This document shows positions 52,214-62,266 of a stretch of 64,000 nt of DNA, piece after piece. The DNA comes from Pseudorhodobacter sp. PARRP1 (GTDB lineage Bacteria; Pseudomonadota; Alphaproteobacteria; Rhodobacterales; Rhodobacteraceae). The stretch covers positions 186,001-250,000 of the forward strand of contig NKIU01000002.1 in NCBI GenBank assembly GCA_002256245.1, in the 5' to 3' direction. Position numbers and translations under genes: made by a program. How positions within the stretch are numbered: the first letter of the stretch is position 1; every line of letters begins with the position of its first letter. The notes under the pieces are model-generated. The model did no database searches, had not been told where the DNA came from, and saw nothing but the letters and a program-made list of their open reading frames with translations.

Positions 52214-53725
52214 ATGCTTGATCTGACCTATGAAGCGCCCAAACCCAAGGTGATTGCTGGCGTCAAGCACGACTGGGAACTGGTGATCGGCATGGAAATT
52301 CATGCGCAGGTCTCGTCGAATTCCAAGCTGTTCTCGGGCGCATCGACGCAAGTGGGTGCCGAGCCGAACGCCAACGTGGCCTTTGTGGATGCCGCGATGC
52401 CGGGGATGCTGCCGGTGATCAATGAGTATTGCATCGCACAAGCCGTGCGCTCGGGGCTTGGGCTGAAGGCGCAGATCAACCTGCGCTCGGCCTTTGATCG
52501 CAAGAACTATTTCTACCCCGATCTGCCGCAGGGTTATCAGATTTCGCAGCTTTATCACCCCATCGTCGGCGAGGGCGAGGTGCTGGTGGAACTGTCCCCC
52601 GGCGTGGCGCGCCTTGTGCGGGTGGAGCGTATCCATCTGGAGCAGGACGCCGGCAAAAGCATTCACGACATGGACCCGACGATGTCTTTCGTCGATTTCA
52701 ACCGCACCGGCGTGGCGCTGATGGAGATCGTCAGCCGCCCCGATATTCGCGGGCCAGAGGAGGCTGCCGCCTATGTCGTCAAACTGCGCCAGATCCTGCG
52801 TTACTTGGGCACCTGCGACGGCAACATGCAGAACGGCAACTTGCGCGCGGATGTGAACGTCTCGGTCTGCCGGGTGGGGCAGTATGAGAAATATCAGGCC
52901 AGCCAAGACTTTAGCCATCTTGGCACCCGGTGCGAGATCAAGAACATGAACTCGATGAAGTTCATCCAGATGGCGATTGACTATGAGGCGCGGCGTCAGA
53001 TCGCCATTCTGGAAGATGGCGGAACGGTCACGCAGGAAACGCGCCTCTATGACCCCGACAAGAACGAAACCCGTTCGATGCGCTCGAAAGAAGAAGCGCA
53101 TGACTACCGCTATTTCCCGTGCCCCGATCTGTTGCCGCTGGAGATTGAACAGGCTTGGGTCGATGACATTGCAGCGTCCATGCCGGAACTGCCCGATGCC
53201 AAAAAGGCCCGCTTCATGGGCGATTTCGGCCTGACCGACTATGACGCCAATGTGCTGACCGCCGATCTCGAATCCGCCGCCTTCTTTGAGGCTGTCGCGC
53301 AGGGTCGTGATGGCAAGCAGGCGGCGAACTGGGTGATCAACGAGCTGTTCGGGCGGCTGAACAAAGAGGGCAAGTCGATTGCCGACAGCCCGGTATCGGC
53401 AGGGCAGTTGGGCGGCGTGCTGGATCTGATCGCCAAGGGCACGATCACCGGCAAGATGGCCAAGGATCTGTTCGAGATCATCTGGAATGAAGGCGGCGAT
53501 CCCGCAGAAGTCGCCGCCGCGCGCGGGATGCAGCAGGTCACCGACACTGGCGCGATTGAGGCCGCTTTGGATGCGCTGATCGCGGCGAACCCCGATCAGG
53601 TGGAAAAGGCCAAGGTCAACGCCAAGCTGGCGGGCTGGTTCACCGGCCAAGTGCTGAAATCCACCGGCGGCAAGGCCAATCCGGCGGTTGTCGGCGCGAT
53701 GGTGGCGCAAAAGCTGGGCCTGTAA
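52214..53725 (+). CDS. gatB: Aspartyl/glutamyl-tRNA amidotransferase subunit B
   Basis: The 503-aa protein carries the GatB signatures: [19 protein letters not shown], the [19 protein letters not shown] block, [14 protein letters not shown], and the C-terminal YqeY-like domain (about 350-500) with [16 protein letters not shown]. It is the kinase/tRNA-binding subunit of the GatCAB complex that makes Gln- and Asn-tRNA from mischarged tRNA. gatA and gatC are not in this window. It is a single gene. Confidence 0.97.
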   Translation: MLDLTYEAPKPKVIAGVKHDWELVIGMEIHAQVSSNSKLFSGASTQVGAEPNANVAFVDAAMPGMLPVINEYCIAQAVRSGLGLKAQINLRSAFDRKNYFYPDLPQGYQISQLYHPIVGEGEVLVELSPGVARLVRVERIHLEQDAGKSIHDMDPTMSFVDFNRTGVALMEIVSRPDIRGPEEAAAYVVKLRQILRYLGTCDGNMQNGNLRADVNVSVCRVGQYEKYQASQDFSHLGTRCEIKNMNSMKFIQMAIDYEARRQIAILEDGGTVTQETRLYDPDKNETRSMRSKEEAHDYRYFPCPDLLPLEIEQAWVDDIAASMPELPDAKKARFMGDFGLTDYDANVLTADLESAAFFEAVAQGRDGKQAANWVINELFGRLNKEGKSIADSPVSAGQLGGVLDLIAKGTITGKMAKDLFEIIWNEGGDPAEVAAARGMQQVTDTGAIEAALDALIAANPDQVEKAKVNAKLAGWFTGQVLKSTGGKANPAVVGAMVAQKLGL

Positions 53726-53796
53726 GCCAGCCAAGCAAAGAATCGCCCCTTTGCGCGCCGAGGGGGCTTTTTCTATCGACATTTCCAGTCTCGAAC

Positions 53797-53813
53797 TTAC
53801 ATTGATATCAATG
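53797..53813. promoter_or_regulatory. Operator-like palindrome CATTGATATCAATG upstream of the GST gene
   Basis: The perfect 14-bp palindrome at 53800-53813 ends eight bases before the GGAGG ribosome site of the GST gene. The 15-base sequence TTACATTGATATCAA (53797-53811) occurs identically before the VOC gene (60890-60904, minus strand), which suggests a common regulator. Confidence 0.6.
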
Positions 53814-53829
53814 CAAATCGGAGGCTGCC

Positions 53830-54480
53830 ATGACGGCGACGCTGTATTACTCGCGCAACCCCAACCCGCGCCTTGCGGTGGCCGTGGCGCGGCATCTGGG
53901 ACCGGATGTGACGTTTGAATATGCGACACCGTTTCACCCGAAATACCGCGAAAAATTCCGCGCGCTGAACCCCTCGGGGCGGATTCCGATATTGGTTCAG
54001 GATGGCCGCGCGCTGTGGGAAACCGATGCCATCGCCTGCCGGTTGTCGATGGAGGCTGGGTCGGATTTCTGGCGGATGGGGGCCGAGATGCCCGAGATGA
54101 TCCGCTGGATTTCCTGGGGCAATGCGTATTTCGTGCGGGCCTGCGACACGGTGCATTTTGAACGCGGCACCAAGCAGCGCTATGGTTTTGGCCCGGTTGA
54201 CGAAGGCGTGGTGGCGCGCGGCTTGGCGGATTTTCGCGAAAACGCCGCACAGTTGGACGCGCATCTGGCGGGGCGCGATTACCTGCTCGACAGCGGCCTC
54301 AGCTATGCCGATTTTCGCATGGCCAGCTATCTCGCGTTCAATGATGCGGCCTGTCTGCCCATCGCAGATTATCCGCAGATCGACGCATGGTATGGGCGGA
54401 TTGCCGCGCGCCCGGCGTGGGCTGATCCATTCGCAGGGCTGAACACGCCCGCTTTGCCGCCGATTGCGGGCAAGGTCTAG
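53830..54480 (+). CDS. Glutathione S-transferase family protein
   Basis: The 216-aa protein starts MTATLYYSRNPNPRLAVAVA, a thioredoxin-like N domain (Ser/Tyr region at 7-9, cis-Pro in GRIPILVQDG, then WETDAIACRL). An all-helical C domain follows with LDSGLSYADFRMASYLAFND. Such enzymes conjugate glutathione to electrophiles. It probably shares a regulator with the VOC-domain gene, since both have the TTACATTGATATCAA element. Confidence 0.88.
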   Translation: MTATLYYSRNPNPRLAVAVARHLGPDVTFEYATPFHPKYREKFRALNPSGRIPILVQDGRALWETDAIACRLSMEAGSDFWRMGAEMPEMIRWISWGNAYFVRACDTVHFERGTKQRYGFGPVDEGVVARGLADFRENAAQLDAHLAGRDYLLDSGLSYADFRMASYLAFNDAACLPIADYPQIDAWYGRIAARPAWADPFAGLNTPALPPIAGKV

Positions 54481-54612
54481 CGCTGACGGCTTGGCCAGAT
54501 ACCCTATCTTGCGCTGTGGCGAAATCCGCGCGGGATTTGTCGAAAATCCTTTCTGTGATTGGCCTTATCGGGCGTTCTTCGTATTATGCGCCAAAGTTTC
54601 AGGAGCGACCCG

Positions 54613-55008
54613 ATGCAGCGTTACGAATACAAAGTGATTCCGGCCCCGCGTAAGGGCGAGAAATCGCGCGGGGTGAAGACCATCGAAGACCGCTTTGCGC
54701 TGGCTTTGACCGTGGTGATGAACGATCTGGGCCGCGACGGTTGGGAATACATCCGCGCCGACACGCTTCCGGTCGATGAACGCGCGGGATTTACCGGTGG
54801 GGTCAAAACCAGCTTTCAGAACATGCTGGTGTTTCGCCGGGTGATCGAGGCCGAGGCGGGTGCCGCGCCGAAATTGCTCGCGGTCGAGGACGCGCCCGCT
54901 TTGCCGCGTCTGGGGCCTGCGGAAGTGCCTGCCGGTGTCGCCCCGGCTGTGGGGCCGGCCAATCCGGTCGCCCCGGCAGTCAATAGCCCGAGTGTGGCGG
55001 CGGAATAG
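54613..55008 (+). CDS. DUF4177 domain protein
   Basis: The start at 54613 follows AGGAG at seven bases. The 131-aa protein begins MQRYEYKVIPAPRKGEKSRG and has the DUF4177 core DRFALALTVVMNDLGRDGWE followed by YIRADTLPVDERAGF and NMLVFRRV. The last 45 residues are low-complexity Ala/Pro/Val. Function unknown. It converges on the aminotransferase gene, whose stop is adjacent (55009). Confidence 0.85.
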   Translation: MQRYEYKVIPAPRKGEKSRGVKTIEDRFALALTVVMNDLGRDGWEYIRADTLPVDERAGFTGGVKTSFQNMLVFRRVIEAEAGAAPKLLAVEDAPALPRLGPAEVPAGVAPAVGPANPVAPAVNSPSVAAE

Positions 55009-56112
55009 CTATCCTGCGGCCTTCAGGGCGTCGGGCAGGGCGGCCTCAAACGCGGCAAGTGCCGCCTCGTCGCCCAGACTGACGCGGATGCAACGATCGA
55101 GCGGGGCCACCCCCGGCATCCGCACGAAGATGCCGCGCGCCAGCAGTTCGGCAAGAACCCGGCGGGCGTAGTCGCCGTCGCGGGTGCAATCCATGGTGAT
55201 GAAATTGGTGGCCGAGGCCAGCGGGATCAGGCCGTTCGCGCGGGCAATGCCGGACAGGCGGGTGCGGGCGAGGGCGGTTTTGGCGCGGATTTCTGTAAGG
55301 TAGCTCTGATCCTGCAAGGCTGCCAAGGCTCCGGCTTGCGCGATGCGGCCCAGGCCGAAATGGTTGCGCACCTTGTCAAATGCCTGCGCGAGTGGGGCCG
55401 CGGTGATGGCATAGCCGACCCGCAGGCCCGCAAGGCCGTGGGCTTTGGAGAACGTGCGGAAGCGGATCAGGTTCGGGGTATCGGGGCTGATCTCGGGTGC
55501 GGTGCCTGCGGGGGCAAGGTCGATATAGGCCTCGTCCAGCACCAGCAGGGTTTGCTCGGGCAGGTTTGACAGCAGGTCTTGGATAACCGCCCCCGGATGA
55601 TGGCTGCCCATCGGGTTGTCGGGGTTGGCGAGGTAGAGCATGCGGGCTTGGGTCTGCTGGGCGAGGGCCAGCAGGGCGGCTGGGTCTTCATGGTCGCCCT
55701 TGTAGGGCGCGCGGTGCAGGGTGCCGCCGTAGCCTGCGACGTGGAAGTTGAAGGTGGGGTAGGCACCGTTGCTGGTCACCACAGGTGTGCCGGGCTCAAC
55801 GATCAGGCGGGCCAGGTAGCCCAGAAGGCCGTCGATGCCTTCGCCGACGACGATGTTTTCGGGGGTGCAGCCGTGATGCTGGGCGAGGGCGGCTTTCAGG
55901 GTGTGCACCTCGGGGTCGCCATACATCCAGGCCTGCCCGGCGGCGGTTTGCATGGCTTGGATCGCGGCGGGAGAGGGGCCGAAGATGCTCTCATTGGCCC
56001 CCAATCGGGCGATGAAGGGGTGGCCTTGGCGGCGCTCTTGCGTCTCGGGCCCGGTGAAGGGGACGGTGGCGGGCAGGGAGGCTGCGAGCGGGGTGAGGAT
56101 GGGGGCTTTCAT
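55009..56112 (-). CDS. Histidinol-phosphate aminotransferase-like PLP enzyme
   Basis: The 367-aa protein is a fold-type I aminotransferase of the HisC group. Visible features are LGANESIFGPSPAAIQAM near the N terminus, YLANPDNPMGSHH, VLDEAYIDLAP, and the PLP-binding Lys in RTFSKAHGLAGLRVGYA. The C-terminal Arg is in RVSLGDEAALAAFEAAL. It may use histidinol phosphate or an aromatic amino acid; a second true hisC may exist elsewhere in the genome. It is a single gene. Confidence 0.88.
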   Translation of the reverse strand: MKAPILTPLAASLPATVPFTGPETQERRQGHPFIARLGANESIFGPSPAAIQAMQTAAGQAWMYGDPEVHTLKAALAQHHGCTPENIVVGEGIDGLLGYLARLIVEPGTPVVTSNGAYPTFNFHVAGYGGTLHRAPYKGDHEDPAALLALAQQTQARMLYLANPDNPMGSHHPGAVIQDLLSNLPEQTLLVLDEAYIDLAPAGTAPEISPDTPNLIRFRTFSKAHGLAGLRVGYAITAAPLAQAFDKVRNHFGLGRIAQAGALAALQDQSYLTEIRAKTALARTRLSGIARANGLIPLASATNFITMDCTRDGDYARRVLAELLARGIFVRMPGVAPLDRCIRVSLGDEAALAAFEAALPDALKAAG

Positions 56113-56255
56113 AGCCGGGATTTAGGGCGGATTTTTGCGGGCTGGCAAGGGGGATTTGGCGTGGTCCCAACTCGGGACCAAAAAAGATGTTGCGTTATCA
56201 AGGGGATGGCATGGGTGATTTAAGGAATTTTTAACACTTTGCCGCGCAGGCCCCC

Positions 56256-56585
56256 TCAGCGCAGAAACTTGCGGCGGGCTTCTTCGGCGATGGCTTGGCG
56301 CATCTCAAGCTGTGCCAGTTTCGCCATGGCATCCTTGCGCGCGGCCTCATCGGTCAGGCTGGCCAGATGCGCGCGCTGCGCGGCGGCCTGCTTTTTCAGC
56401 GTGATTTCTTCGGGCAGCACGCCTGCCTCTGCCATGATGCGGAAGCCCACGGCATCGCCTGCGGACACAAAGGCGTCGCCGGGGCGGTCGCGCAGCGGTT
56501 GGCCTTCGCCTTTCAGGCCCTGCAATTCGCCCTTGGCGCGAGCGCGGGCGATTTGGCGTTCAGCGAGTTTGTTCAGCCAGGACAT
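56256..56585 (-). CDS. DUF1992 protein (DnaJ homologue subfamily C member 28 type)
   Basis: The start at 56585 follows GGAGG. The 109-aa protein begins MSWLNKLAERQIARARAKGE, then LQGLKGEGQPLRDRPGDAF and AVGFRIMAEAGVLPEEITL, as in the DUF1992 family. A charged helical C terminus follows. The role is unknown; the family occurs with or without a J domain, which is absent here. Confidence 0.88.
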   Translation of the reverse strand: MSWLNKLAERQIARARAKGELQGLKGEGQPLRDRPGDAFVSAGDAVGFRIMAEAGVLPEEITLKKQAAAQRAHLASLTDEAARKDAMAKLAQLEMRQAIAEEARRKFLR

Positions 56586-56667
56586 CGCAGCCTCCTGCGG
56601 GAAATGTAGGTGCTTGTGGCGGCTGTGGAAAGGGGGCTGTCTGCCCCCACGCCCGTTCCGGGCTCCC

Positions 56668-56729
56668 CCGAGAGTATTTGGGCCAAGATGAAGCGGCTTC
56701 ATCTTGGTAAAAATACTCCCGCCGGAGGC
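56668..56729. terminator. Inverted pair of dispersed repeats forming a long hairpin after valS
   Basis: GAGTATTTGGGCCAAGATG on the plus strand (56672-56690) is followed at once by its diverged reverse complement, CATCTTGGTAAAAATACTC (about 56700-56718), giving a long hairpin just beyond the valS stop codon. It is a head-to-head copy of the repeat at 29973 and 48385 and probably ends valS transcription. Confidence 0.65.
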
Positions 56730-56755
56730 ATCCGACAGATCGGCCGGGTGCCACC

Positions 56756-59700
56756 TTAGCCGAGTTCTGCCAGCCGTTTCAGCGCGGTTTGCAGTTTGGC
56801 GGCTTCATCCTCGCGGGCTTCCAGATTGCTGCGCGCTTCCATCACCACGTCTTCCGGGGCTGAGGCCGCGAAGTTGGGGTTGTTGAGACGACCTTTCAGG
56901 CCGCCGATTTCTTTCGCCAGCTTGTCCATGGTCTTGGTCAGGCGGGCTTTTTCCTCGGCAATGTCGATCAGACCCGCCAGCGGGATGGCGAAGGAAGCGC
57001 CCTCCAGTGCCACGATGATCGAGCCTTTGGGGGCGGTACCTTCGCTGAAAGCTTCGATGCGGGCCATGCGTTTGATCAGGGCCTCATTCCGCTGCCACGC
57101 GGTGCGGGCGGCGGGGGACAGTTCGGTCGCGACCAGATCGCATTTCAGGCCGACGGGGACGTGGACTTGCGCGCGGGCCGAGCGGATTTCTTCGATCAGG
57201 GTGGTGACGAAGGTCATCTCGGAGGCGGCGTCGGCGTTGATCAGATCGCTGCCATAGGTCGGCCAGTCGGTGTGAACCAGCAGTTTCGTGCGGGTGCCGG
57301 TGGTGCCCCAGAGGTCTTCGGTGATGAAGGGCATCATCGGGTGGAGGAGGATCATGCTCTGGTCGAGCACCCATGCCATCGTTGCCCGTGTCTCGGGGGC
57401 GTCGGGGCCGTCGAACAGGGGTTTGGCGAATTCGACATACCAGTCGCAGACTTTGCCCCAGACGAATTTGTAAAGCGCGTCGGCGGCGTTGTCGAAACGG
57501 TAGTCTTTCAGGGCGGCGTTAACCTCGGCCAAGGCTTTGGCGGTTTCGCCAATGATCCAGCGGTTTGCAGTGGCGGTGGCCTTCGGTGGGCCTGCGTGGG
57601 TCGCATGACCCTCCCACACGCCGTTCATTTCTGCAAAGCGGCAGGCGTTCCACAGTTTGGTGCCGAAGTTGCGGTAGCCTGCGATGCGGGCGGTGTCGAG
57701 TTTCAGAACGCCACCGAGGGACGCCATCGCGGCGTTGGAAAAGCGCAGGGCGTCGGCGCCGAATTCGTCGATGATTTCCAGCGGGTCGATGACGTTGCCG
57801 AGGGATTTCGACATTTTCTTGCCCTTGGCGTCGCGGACGAGCCCGTGCAGATAGACGGTTTTGAACGGGACTTCATCCACCACGGCCAGCTGCATCATCA
57901 TCATGCGAGCGACCCAGAAGAAGATGATATCGGCCCCGGTGATCAGGGTCGAGGTGGGGAAATACTTTTGCAGTTCAGGCGTTTGCTCGGGCCAGCCAAG
58001 GGTGCCGATCGGCCAGAGGCCGGAGGAGAACCATGTGTCTAGGACGTCGGGGTCGCGCCAAAGTGGCATGGCTTGGATGGTTTCAAATGCATTTGCCTTG
58101 TCGGCCACGTCGCGGAAATCGTAGGCTGTCGCGGTTCCAGATTCGAACCGAGCATAGTATTCTTGGGCGATTTTCGCAGCAGAACCAAAGTCTGGTGCGC
58201 AGAAAGATACAGGGTTATCAAAATCGTAGGCCCAATCAGCTTTGGTGATCGGCCCTTGCAGCTCATTTTTGTTTAGATCGACAAGGCGCGGCCCATACCA
58301 AACCGGAATCTGATGGCCCCACCAGAGTTGGCGCGAGATGCACCAAGGCTCGATATTCTCCAGCCAGTGGAAATAGGTCTTCTCGCCCGATTCCGGGATG
58401 ATCTTGGTGGCACCAGAGCGCACGGCATCCAGCGCGGGGCCGACGATTTTGGCGGTATCGACGAACCATTGGTCGGTCAGCATCGGCTCGATCACCACCT
58501 TGGAGCGGTCACCGAACGGCTGCATGATCTTTTTCGCCTCGACAAACGGCTCGCGCGTCAGGTGTTCAGAGCCGGTCTCGGGGTCGATTTCGGAGTGCAG
58601 GGTCGAGACGCACAGGCCAAGCGCGTTGATGTCGGCGATGACCTGTTTGCGGGCCTCAAACCGATCCAAGCCCCGGTATTTTTCGGGCACGAGGTTGAGG
58701 GCATCGACTTCGTTTTCGTCCGTGGGCGACCCGGACGCGATCTCGCGGGCGCGCTGCACCGCGTCGGCATAGGGGGCACCGTCGGCGCGCATCTGGGCGC
58801 GGGTGTCCATCAGGCGATACATCGGCAGGTTGTTGCGCTTGGCAACCTGATAGTCGTTGAAATCATGCGCGCCGGTGATTTTCACCGCACCCGAGCCAAA
58901 GGTCGGATCGGGGTATTCGTCGGCGATGATCGGGATCAGACGGTCGCACAAAGGCAGGTGGACCATCTTGCCGATGATCGACTGGTAGCGCGCGTCAGAG
59001 GGATGCACGGCAACCGCGCCATCGCCCAGCATGGTTTCGGGCCGCGTGGTGGCGATGGAGATGTAGTTGCGCGTCTCGCGCAGGGTCACATTGCCGTCTT
59101 CATCTTTCTCAATATATTCATAGGTTTGCTTGTCGGCCAGAATATATTTGAAATGCCACATATGGCCTGCGACTTCGATATTCTCGACTTCGAGATCTGA
59201 GATCGCGGTTTCAAAATGCGGGTCCCAGTTGACCAGACGCTTGCCGCGATAGATCAGGCCCTTGTTGTACATATCCACGAAGACCTTGATCACGGCGTCG
59301 TGGAAGTTGCCGTCCTCACCCGCAGGGGCACCGGGGGCGCCGGACATGGTGAAGGCTTCACGGTCCCAATCGCAGGAGGCCCCAAGGCGCTGCAACTGGC
59401 CGATGATGGTGCCGCGCGATTTGACCTTTTGCTGCCAGACGCGGGCGAGGAACTTCTCGCGCCCCATCTCACGCCGGTTCGGTTCCTGATGCTGGGCCAT
59501 GTCACGCTCGGTCACCATTTGGGTGGCGATGCCGGCGTGGTCGGTGCCAACTTGCCAAAGCGTGTCGTGGCCCTGCATGCGGTGCCAGCGGATCAGAATA
59601 TCCTGCAGCGTGTTGTTGAAGGCATGGCCCATGTGCAGGCTGCCCGTGACGTTCGGCGGCGGGATCATGATGGAGAACGCCTCGGCCCCCGCCCGCGCAT

Positions 59701-59791
59701 TCGCGCCCGCAGCGCCGACCTTCCGGTCGATCCACAGCTGAGAAATCCGGGCCTCGGCCTCGGCGGGAGAGAAGGTCTTTTCCATCGGCAT
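56756..59791 (-). CDS. valS: Valyl-tRNA synthetase
   Basis: The start at 59791 ([20 protein letters not shown]) has AAGG nine bases upstream; ATG codons at 59800 and 59785 are alternatives. The 1011-aa class I synthetase has HMGH in [14 protein letters not shown], the editing domain with [20 protein letters not shown], the KMSKS loop [17 protein letters not shown], and a C-terminal coiled coil ([20 protein letters not shown]). A low-G+C patch at about 58100-58300 lies within the intact frame, between the editing and catalytic blocks. Confidence 0.97.
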   Translation of the reverse strand: MPMEKTFSPAEAEARISQLWIDRKVGAAGANARAGAEAFSIMIPPPNVTGSLHMGHAFNNTLQDILIRWHRMQGHDTLWQVGTDHAGIATQMVTERDMAQHQEPNRREMGREKFLARVWQQKVKSRGTIIGQLQRLGASCDWDREAFTMSGAPGAPAGEDGNFHDAVIKVFVDMYNKGLIYRGKRLVNWDPHFETAISDLEVENIEVAGHMWHFKYILADKQTYEYIEKDEDGNVTLRETRNYISIATTRPETMLGDGAVAVHPSDARYQSIIGKMVHLPLCDRLIPIIADEYPDPTFGSGAVKITGAHDFNDYQVAKRNNLPMYRLMDTRAQMRADGAPYADAVQRAREIASGSPTDENEVDALNLVPEKYRGLDRFEARKQVIADINALGLCVSTLHSEIDPETGSEHLTREPFVEAKKIMQPFGDRSKVVIEPMLTDQWFVDTAKIVGPALDAVRSGATKIIPESGEKTYFHWLENIEPWCISRQLWWGHQIPVWYGPRLVDLNKNELQGPITKADWAYDFDNPVSFCAPDFGSAAKIAQEYYARFESGTATAYDFRDVADKANAFETIQAMPLWRDPDVLDTWFSSGLWPIGTLGWPEQTPELQKYFPTSTLITGADIIFFWVARMMMMQLAVVDEVPFKTVYLHGLVRDAKGKKMSKSLGNVIDPLEIIDEFGADALRFSNAAMASLGGVLKLDTARIAGYRNFGTKLWNACRFAEMNGVWEGHATHAGPPKATATANRWIIGETAKALAEVNAALKDYRFDNAADALYKFVWGKVCDWYVEFAKPLFDGPDAPETRATMAWVLDQSMILLHPMMPFITEDLWGTTGTRTKLLVHTDWPTYGSDLINADAASEMTFVTTLIEEIRSARAQVHVPVGLKCDLVATELSPAARTAWQRNEALIKRMARIEAFSEGTAPKGSIIVALEGASFAIPLAGLIDIAEEKARLTKTMDKLAKEIGGLKGRLNNPNFAASAPEDVVMEARSNLEAREDEAAKLQTALKRLAELG

Positions 59792-59827
59792 ATCAGGCAT
59801 CCTTGCAGCGTTGGCTTGTCCTAACCA

Positions 59828-60049
59828 ATGACGCGGGCAAGGCCAAGCGCCAGATGGCTGGCTGGCGTGGAAAATCGCGGATGCCATGGTTTCGCCGCGG
59901 GGGTGGTCGGGATGATCCTTGCCGTGGGGGCTGCGGTTTGCTTCTGGCTGGCCTATGACGGGCTGCTGCAACGGGCGCAGGCCAGCACCGGCGCGCAGAT
60001 GCCCCGCCCGAAGGCGCGGCTGCGGCGGGTCTATCTGCGCCGCCCCTGA
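59828..60049 (+). CDS. Possible small membrane protein, 73 aa
   Basis: An ATG at 59828 opens a frame with one transmembrane segment (about residues 23-45, [20 protein letters not shown]) and a basic C-terminal tail ([14 protein letters not shown]). No strong ribosome site is seen; an ATG at 59912 would leave a 45-aa protein. It is divergent from valS and has no recognised family. The shape (one helix, basic tail) suggests a real small protein, but the support is modest. Confidence 0.4.
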   Translation: MTRARPSARWLAGVENRGCHGFAAGVVGMILAVGAAVCFWLAYDGLLQRAQASTGAQMPRPKARLRRVYLRRP

Positions 60050-60077
60050 TCGAGCATGCCCGGCAGCGCGGCTGAGT

Positions 60078-60098
60078 GGGGGCTCGATGCCCCCCGAG
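60078..60098. terminator. Hairpin repeat, inverted copy of the element after purN
   Basis: GGGGGC-TCGAT-GCCCCC with flanks is the exact reverse complement of 29881-29901. It stands between the small plus-strand ORF and the 3' end of the VOC gene, as a terminator would. Confidence 0.5.
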
Positions 60099-60111
60099 GC
60101 CGCACTTGGTT

Positions 60112-60870
60112 TCAGGCAGGACCGGTCAGCGCGAAGGCGGCGCCGCCGGGGTCGGTGCAGTGGATGATGAACGCGCCGCCGGGCACTTCGGCGGGGTCGT
60201 GCAGCACCGTGCCGCCTGCGGCTTTGACCGTCTCGACCGCGTCCTTGATGGAAGGCGCGCCGAAATACACCGTCCATGATGCGGCGGCCTTCCCCGCTTC
60301 GGTGAAGATGCCGCCGATGTCCTGACCCTCGCGGTTGATCACGGTATAGACCATGTCCGGCCCCATCTGCATCGCGCGGGTCACAGCCCAGCCAAACAGC
60401 GCGCCATAGAAGGCCAGCGCTGCGGCGGTGTCGGGGGTGGCAAGGTCATGCCAGTTGCCGTGGCCGGATTTTTGCTGATTGAACGCCCCGCCCGCCGTGC
60501 CATCCGCCATCGGCAGGGGCTGGAGGATGCCAAACACCGCGCCTTGCGGATCAATCAACACCGAGAACCGCCCCGTGCCGGGAATATCGGTGGGCGGCAC
60601 GACAATGGTTGCGCCAAGGTCTTTCGCCTTCGCCGCTGTGGCATCAGCGTCATCGACGGCGGTGTAGTTGGTCCAAGCCACCGGCATGCCGGGGTCAGGC
60701 GCAAACAGCCCCGCCACCATATCGTCGCCAGCCTTGGCCAGCAGATAGGTCATGCTTGGCATACCGCTATCGGCCCAAGTCCAGCCCAGCATGCCCGCGT
60801 AAAAGGTTTTGACCTTCTCAAGATCGGGGCTGGCGAGTTCATACCAGCAGGGCAGACCGTGATGGGACAT
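60112..60870 (-). CDS. VOC-family (glyoxalase-like) protein with two domains
   Basis: The start at 60870 follows GGAGG at five bases. The 252-aa protein has two vicinal-oxygen-chelate domains: [20 protein letters not shown] to about residue 120, and [20 protein letters not shown] onward. Each ends with a conserved [11 protein letters not shown] or DPGGAAFAL block. VOC proteins act as dioxygenases, glyoxalases or resistance proteins, sometimes with glutathione; a ligand is not evident. The TTACATTGATATCAA element upstream matches that of the GST gene. Confidence 0.9.
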   Translation of the reverse strand: MSHHGLPCWYELASPDLEKVKTFYAGMLGWTWADSGMPSMTYLLAKAGDDMVAGLFAPDPGMPVAWTNYTAVDDADATAAKAKDLGATIVVPPTDIPGTGRFSVLIDPQGAVFGILQPLPMADGTAGGAFNQQKSGHGNWHDLATPDTAAALAFYGALFGWAVTRAMQMGPDMVYTVINREGQDIGGIFTEAGKAAASWTVYFGAPSIKDAVETVKAAGGTVLHDPAEVPGGAFIIHCTDPGGAAFALTGPA

Positions 60871-60889
60871 CGGAACCTCCGTTGATTGT

Positions 60890-60904
60890 TTGATATCAAT
60901 GTAA
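60890..60904. promoter_or_regulatory. Operator-like motif TTGATATCAA upstream of the VOC gene
   Basis: On the minus strand TTACATTGATATCAA begins 34 bases before the VOC start. It is identical over 15 bases to 53797-53811 in front of the GST gene. The 10-base core is a perfect palindrome. The binding protein is unknown. Confidence 0.6.
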
Positions 60905-61054
60905 ATACATTCACCACTTTGTTGCAATGTAATTCCCTGTATCGGCTGACGAATGCTCGGAAAGCTGCCAACCCAAACCGGCGGCGATTGTTCTGGCGGG
61001 CTGTAGGGGCGTGGCTTAGGTTGTGATCAATCCGGCTGGGATTGGACAAGAGAC

Positions 61055-61804
61055 GTGGTGCTGGGTTTGCCCAAGACGGATGTGGAGCGTTTGCGGCGAC
61101 GGTTCAGTTTGCTGAAGTCAGGCTTGTTTGGCGTGGCGGTCTTGGCTGTGACGGTGTTTCTGACCGCTACCGATGTGGTCCATGATCTGCGATCAGGCTG
61201 GGCGTTACAATTTAACGGTGAGGACGTCAGCGGGCAGGTCACGGGGCTAAGGACGGAAACAAAAATTTGTGAAGGCCGGTTTGGACGCCGACCATGCCGT
61301 GACTTGTTTGTTGCCTATGCGTTTAACATAGAAGGGCAGCGTTTTAGCGGTGAGAGTTTGGTGGCTGATACTCTGTTTCAGTCTTTGTCTAAGGGAGACG
61401 CCATTGTGCTGCGTTATGCCAACGATGATCCGCGTCTTTCCACAATCACTATTTTCGGCCCGCACCGTGGGCTTCGCGCGCTTGGATATTGTGTTTTTTT
61501 ATTGGTGGCTTCGGTGCTGTTGCTCGCGGCACTTTCCAGCAAAATAGAGGCTTGGTATCGCATAACCTATCTACTCAAGGTCGGGATGCGACGCTCTGCT
61601 GAGGTGACCCGCTATGCCAATGCGACATACGTTTCTGATGGGAGCCTATCGAGCATCCTTTGGCAAGATGAGACAGGTGCAACTGGTCAAAGCCGGATGA
61701 TGGCCGCAGCCCGCTTGCCCGATCTTGGCGCAAAGATTACCGTTTATGCCGATCCCGAGGCGAAACTGCCCACCATATGGGAGGGCGAGGTTGGCAAGGG
61801 TTAA
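61055..61804 (+). CDS. DUF3592-like membrane protein
   Basis: A GTG start at 61055 gives a 249-aa product. A first transmembrane segment (about 22-42, SGLFGVAVLAVTVFLTATDV) is followed by an extracytoplasmic domain with a Cys pair (KICEGRFGRRPC). A second segment comes at about 145-165 (YCVFLLVASVLLLAALSS), then a C-terminal domain. The layout matches DUF3592 proteins, whose function is unknown. The G+C content is lower than in neighbours, so it may be acquired. Its stop overlaps that of the convergent Lrp gene. Confidence 0.65.
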   Translation: MVLGLPKTDVERLRRRFSLLKSGLFGVAVLAVTVFLTATDVVHDLRSGWALQFNGEDVSGQVTGLRTETKICEGRFGRRPCRDLFVAYAFNIEGQRFSGESLVADTLFQSLSKGDAIVLRYANDDPRLSTITIFGPHRGLRALGYCVFLLVASVLLLAALSSKIEAWYRITYLLKVGMRRSAEVTRYANATYVSDGSLSSILWQDETGATGQSRMMAAARLPDLGAKITVYADPEAKLPTIWEGEVGKG

Positions 61805-62232
61805 ACCGCCCGGTCCAGCCGTGTGCTCAGATGGATCAGGCTTTCCGAGGATTTCACGCCGGTCAGCGCGCCGATCTGGTCGAGCACTTGATCGAGAAGT
61901 TGCGTGTTGCTGGCTGCGATTTGCAAAAGCAGATCGAAGCGGCCCGAGGTGGTGAAGACGCGTTCCACCTCGGTGATGCCTTTCAGGCGGGTCAGGATGG
62001 CGGCCTGGCTGCGCGGCTCGATCGTCAGCAGAACAGAGGCGCGCAGGCGGCCTTGACGGGCGGCTTCGCCCAGCTTCAGCGTGTAGCCCGCGATGACTCC
62101 AGAGGTCTCCAACCGCTCCAGCCGGGCCTGAATGGTCGAGCGTGCCACCTTCAAACGCCGTGCCAAAGTCGCCACCGACATGCGTGCATCCGCCCCCAGC
62201 AGCGTCAGAATGTTGCGATCCAGTTCATCCAT
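61801..62232 (-). CDS. Lrp/AsnC-family transcriptional regulator
   Basis: The 143-aa protein has the N-terminal helix-turn-helix (MDELDRNILTLLGADARMSV, then RRLKVARSTIQARLERLE) and the C-terminal RAM ligand-binding domain with VERVFTTSGRFDLLLQI. Lrp-type regulators sense amino acids. It is divergent from the ornithine decarboxylase gene, so regulation of that gene and its own is likely (inference). Confidence 0.9.
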   Translation of the reverse strand: MDELDRNILTLLGADARMSVATLARRLKVARSTIQARLERLETSGVIAGYTLKLGEAARQGRLRASVLLTIEPRSQAAILTRLKGITEVERVFTTSGRFDLLLQIAASNTQLLDQVLDQIGALTGVKSSESLIHLSTRLDRAV

Positions 62233-62249
62233 GCAAAATGTATCCTTTT

Positions 62250-62266
62250 TTCGTCATTATAACGAA
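62250..62266. promoter_or_regulatory. Inverted repeat TTCGT-N7-ACGAA between the Lrp and decarboxylase genes
   Basis: TTCGT (62250-62254) and ACGAA (62262-62266) flank a 7-base A+T-rich spacer, 18 bases upstream of the Lrp start. The A+T-rich stretch around it (to about 62295) differs from the surrounding DNA. It is a plausible Lrp site for autoregulation. Confidence 0.4.

Noticed and set aside
52181-54250. 689-codon minus-strand open frame opposite gatB and the GST gene
   Set aside because: It spans two well-supported genes and reads as low-information Arg/His/Gln-rich sequence, typical of antisense frames in G+C-rich DNA.
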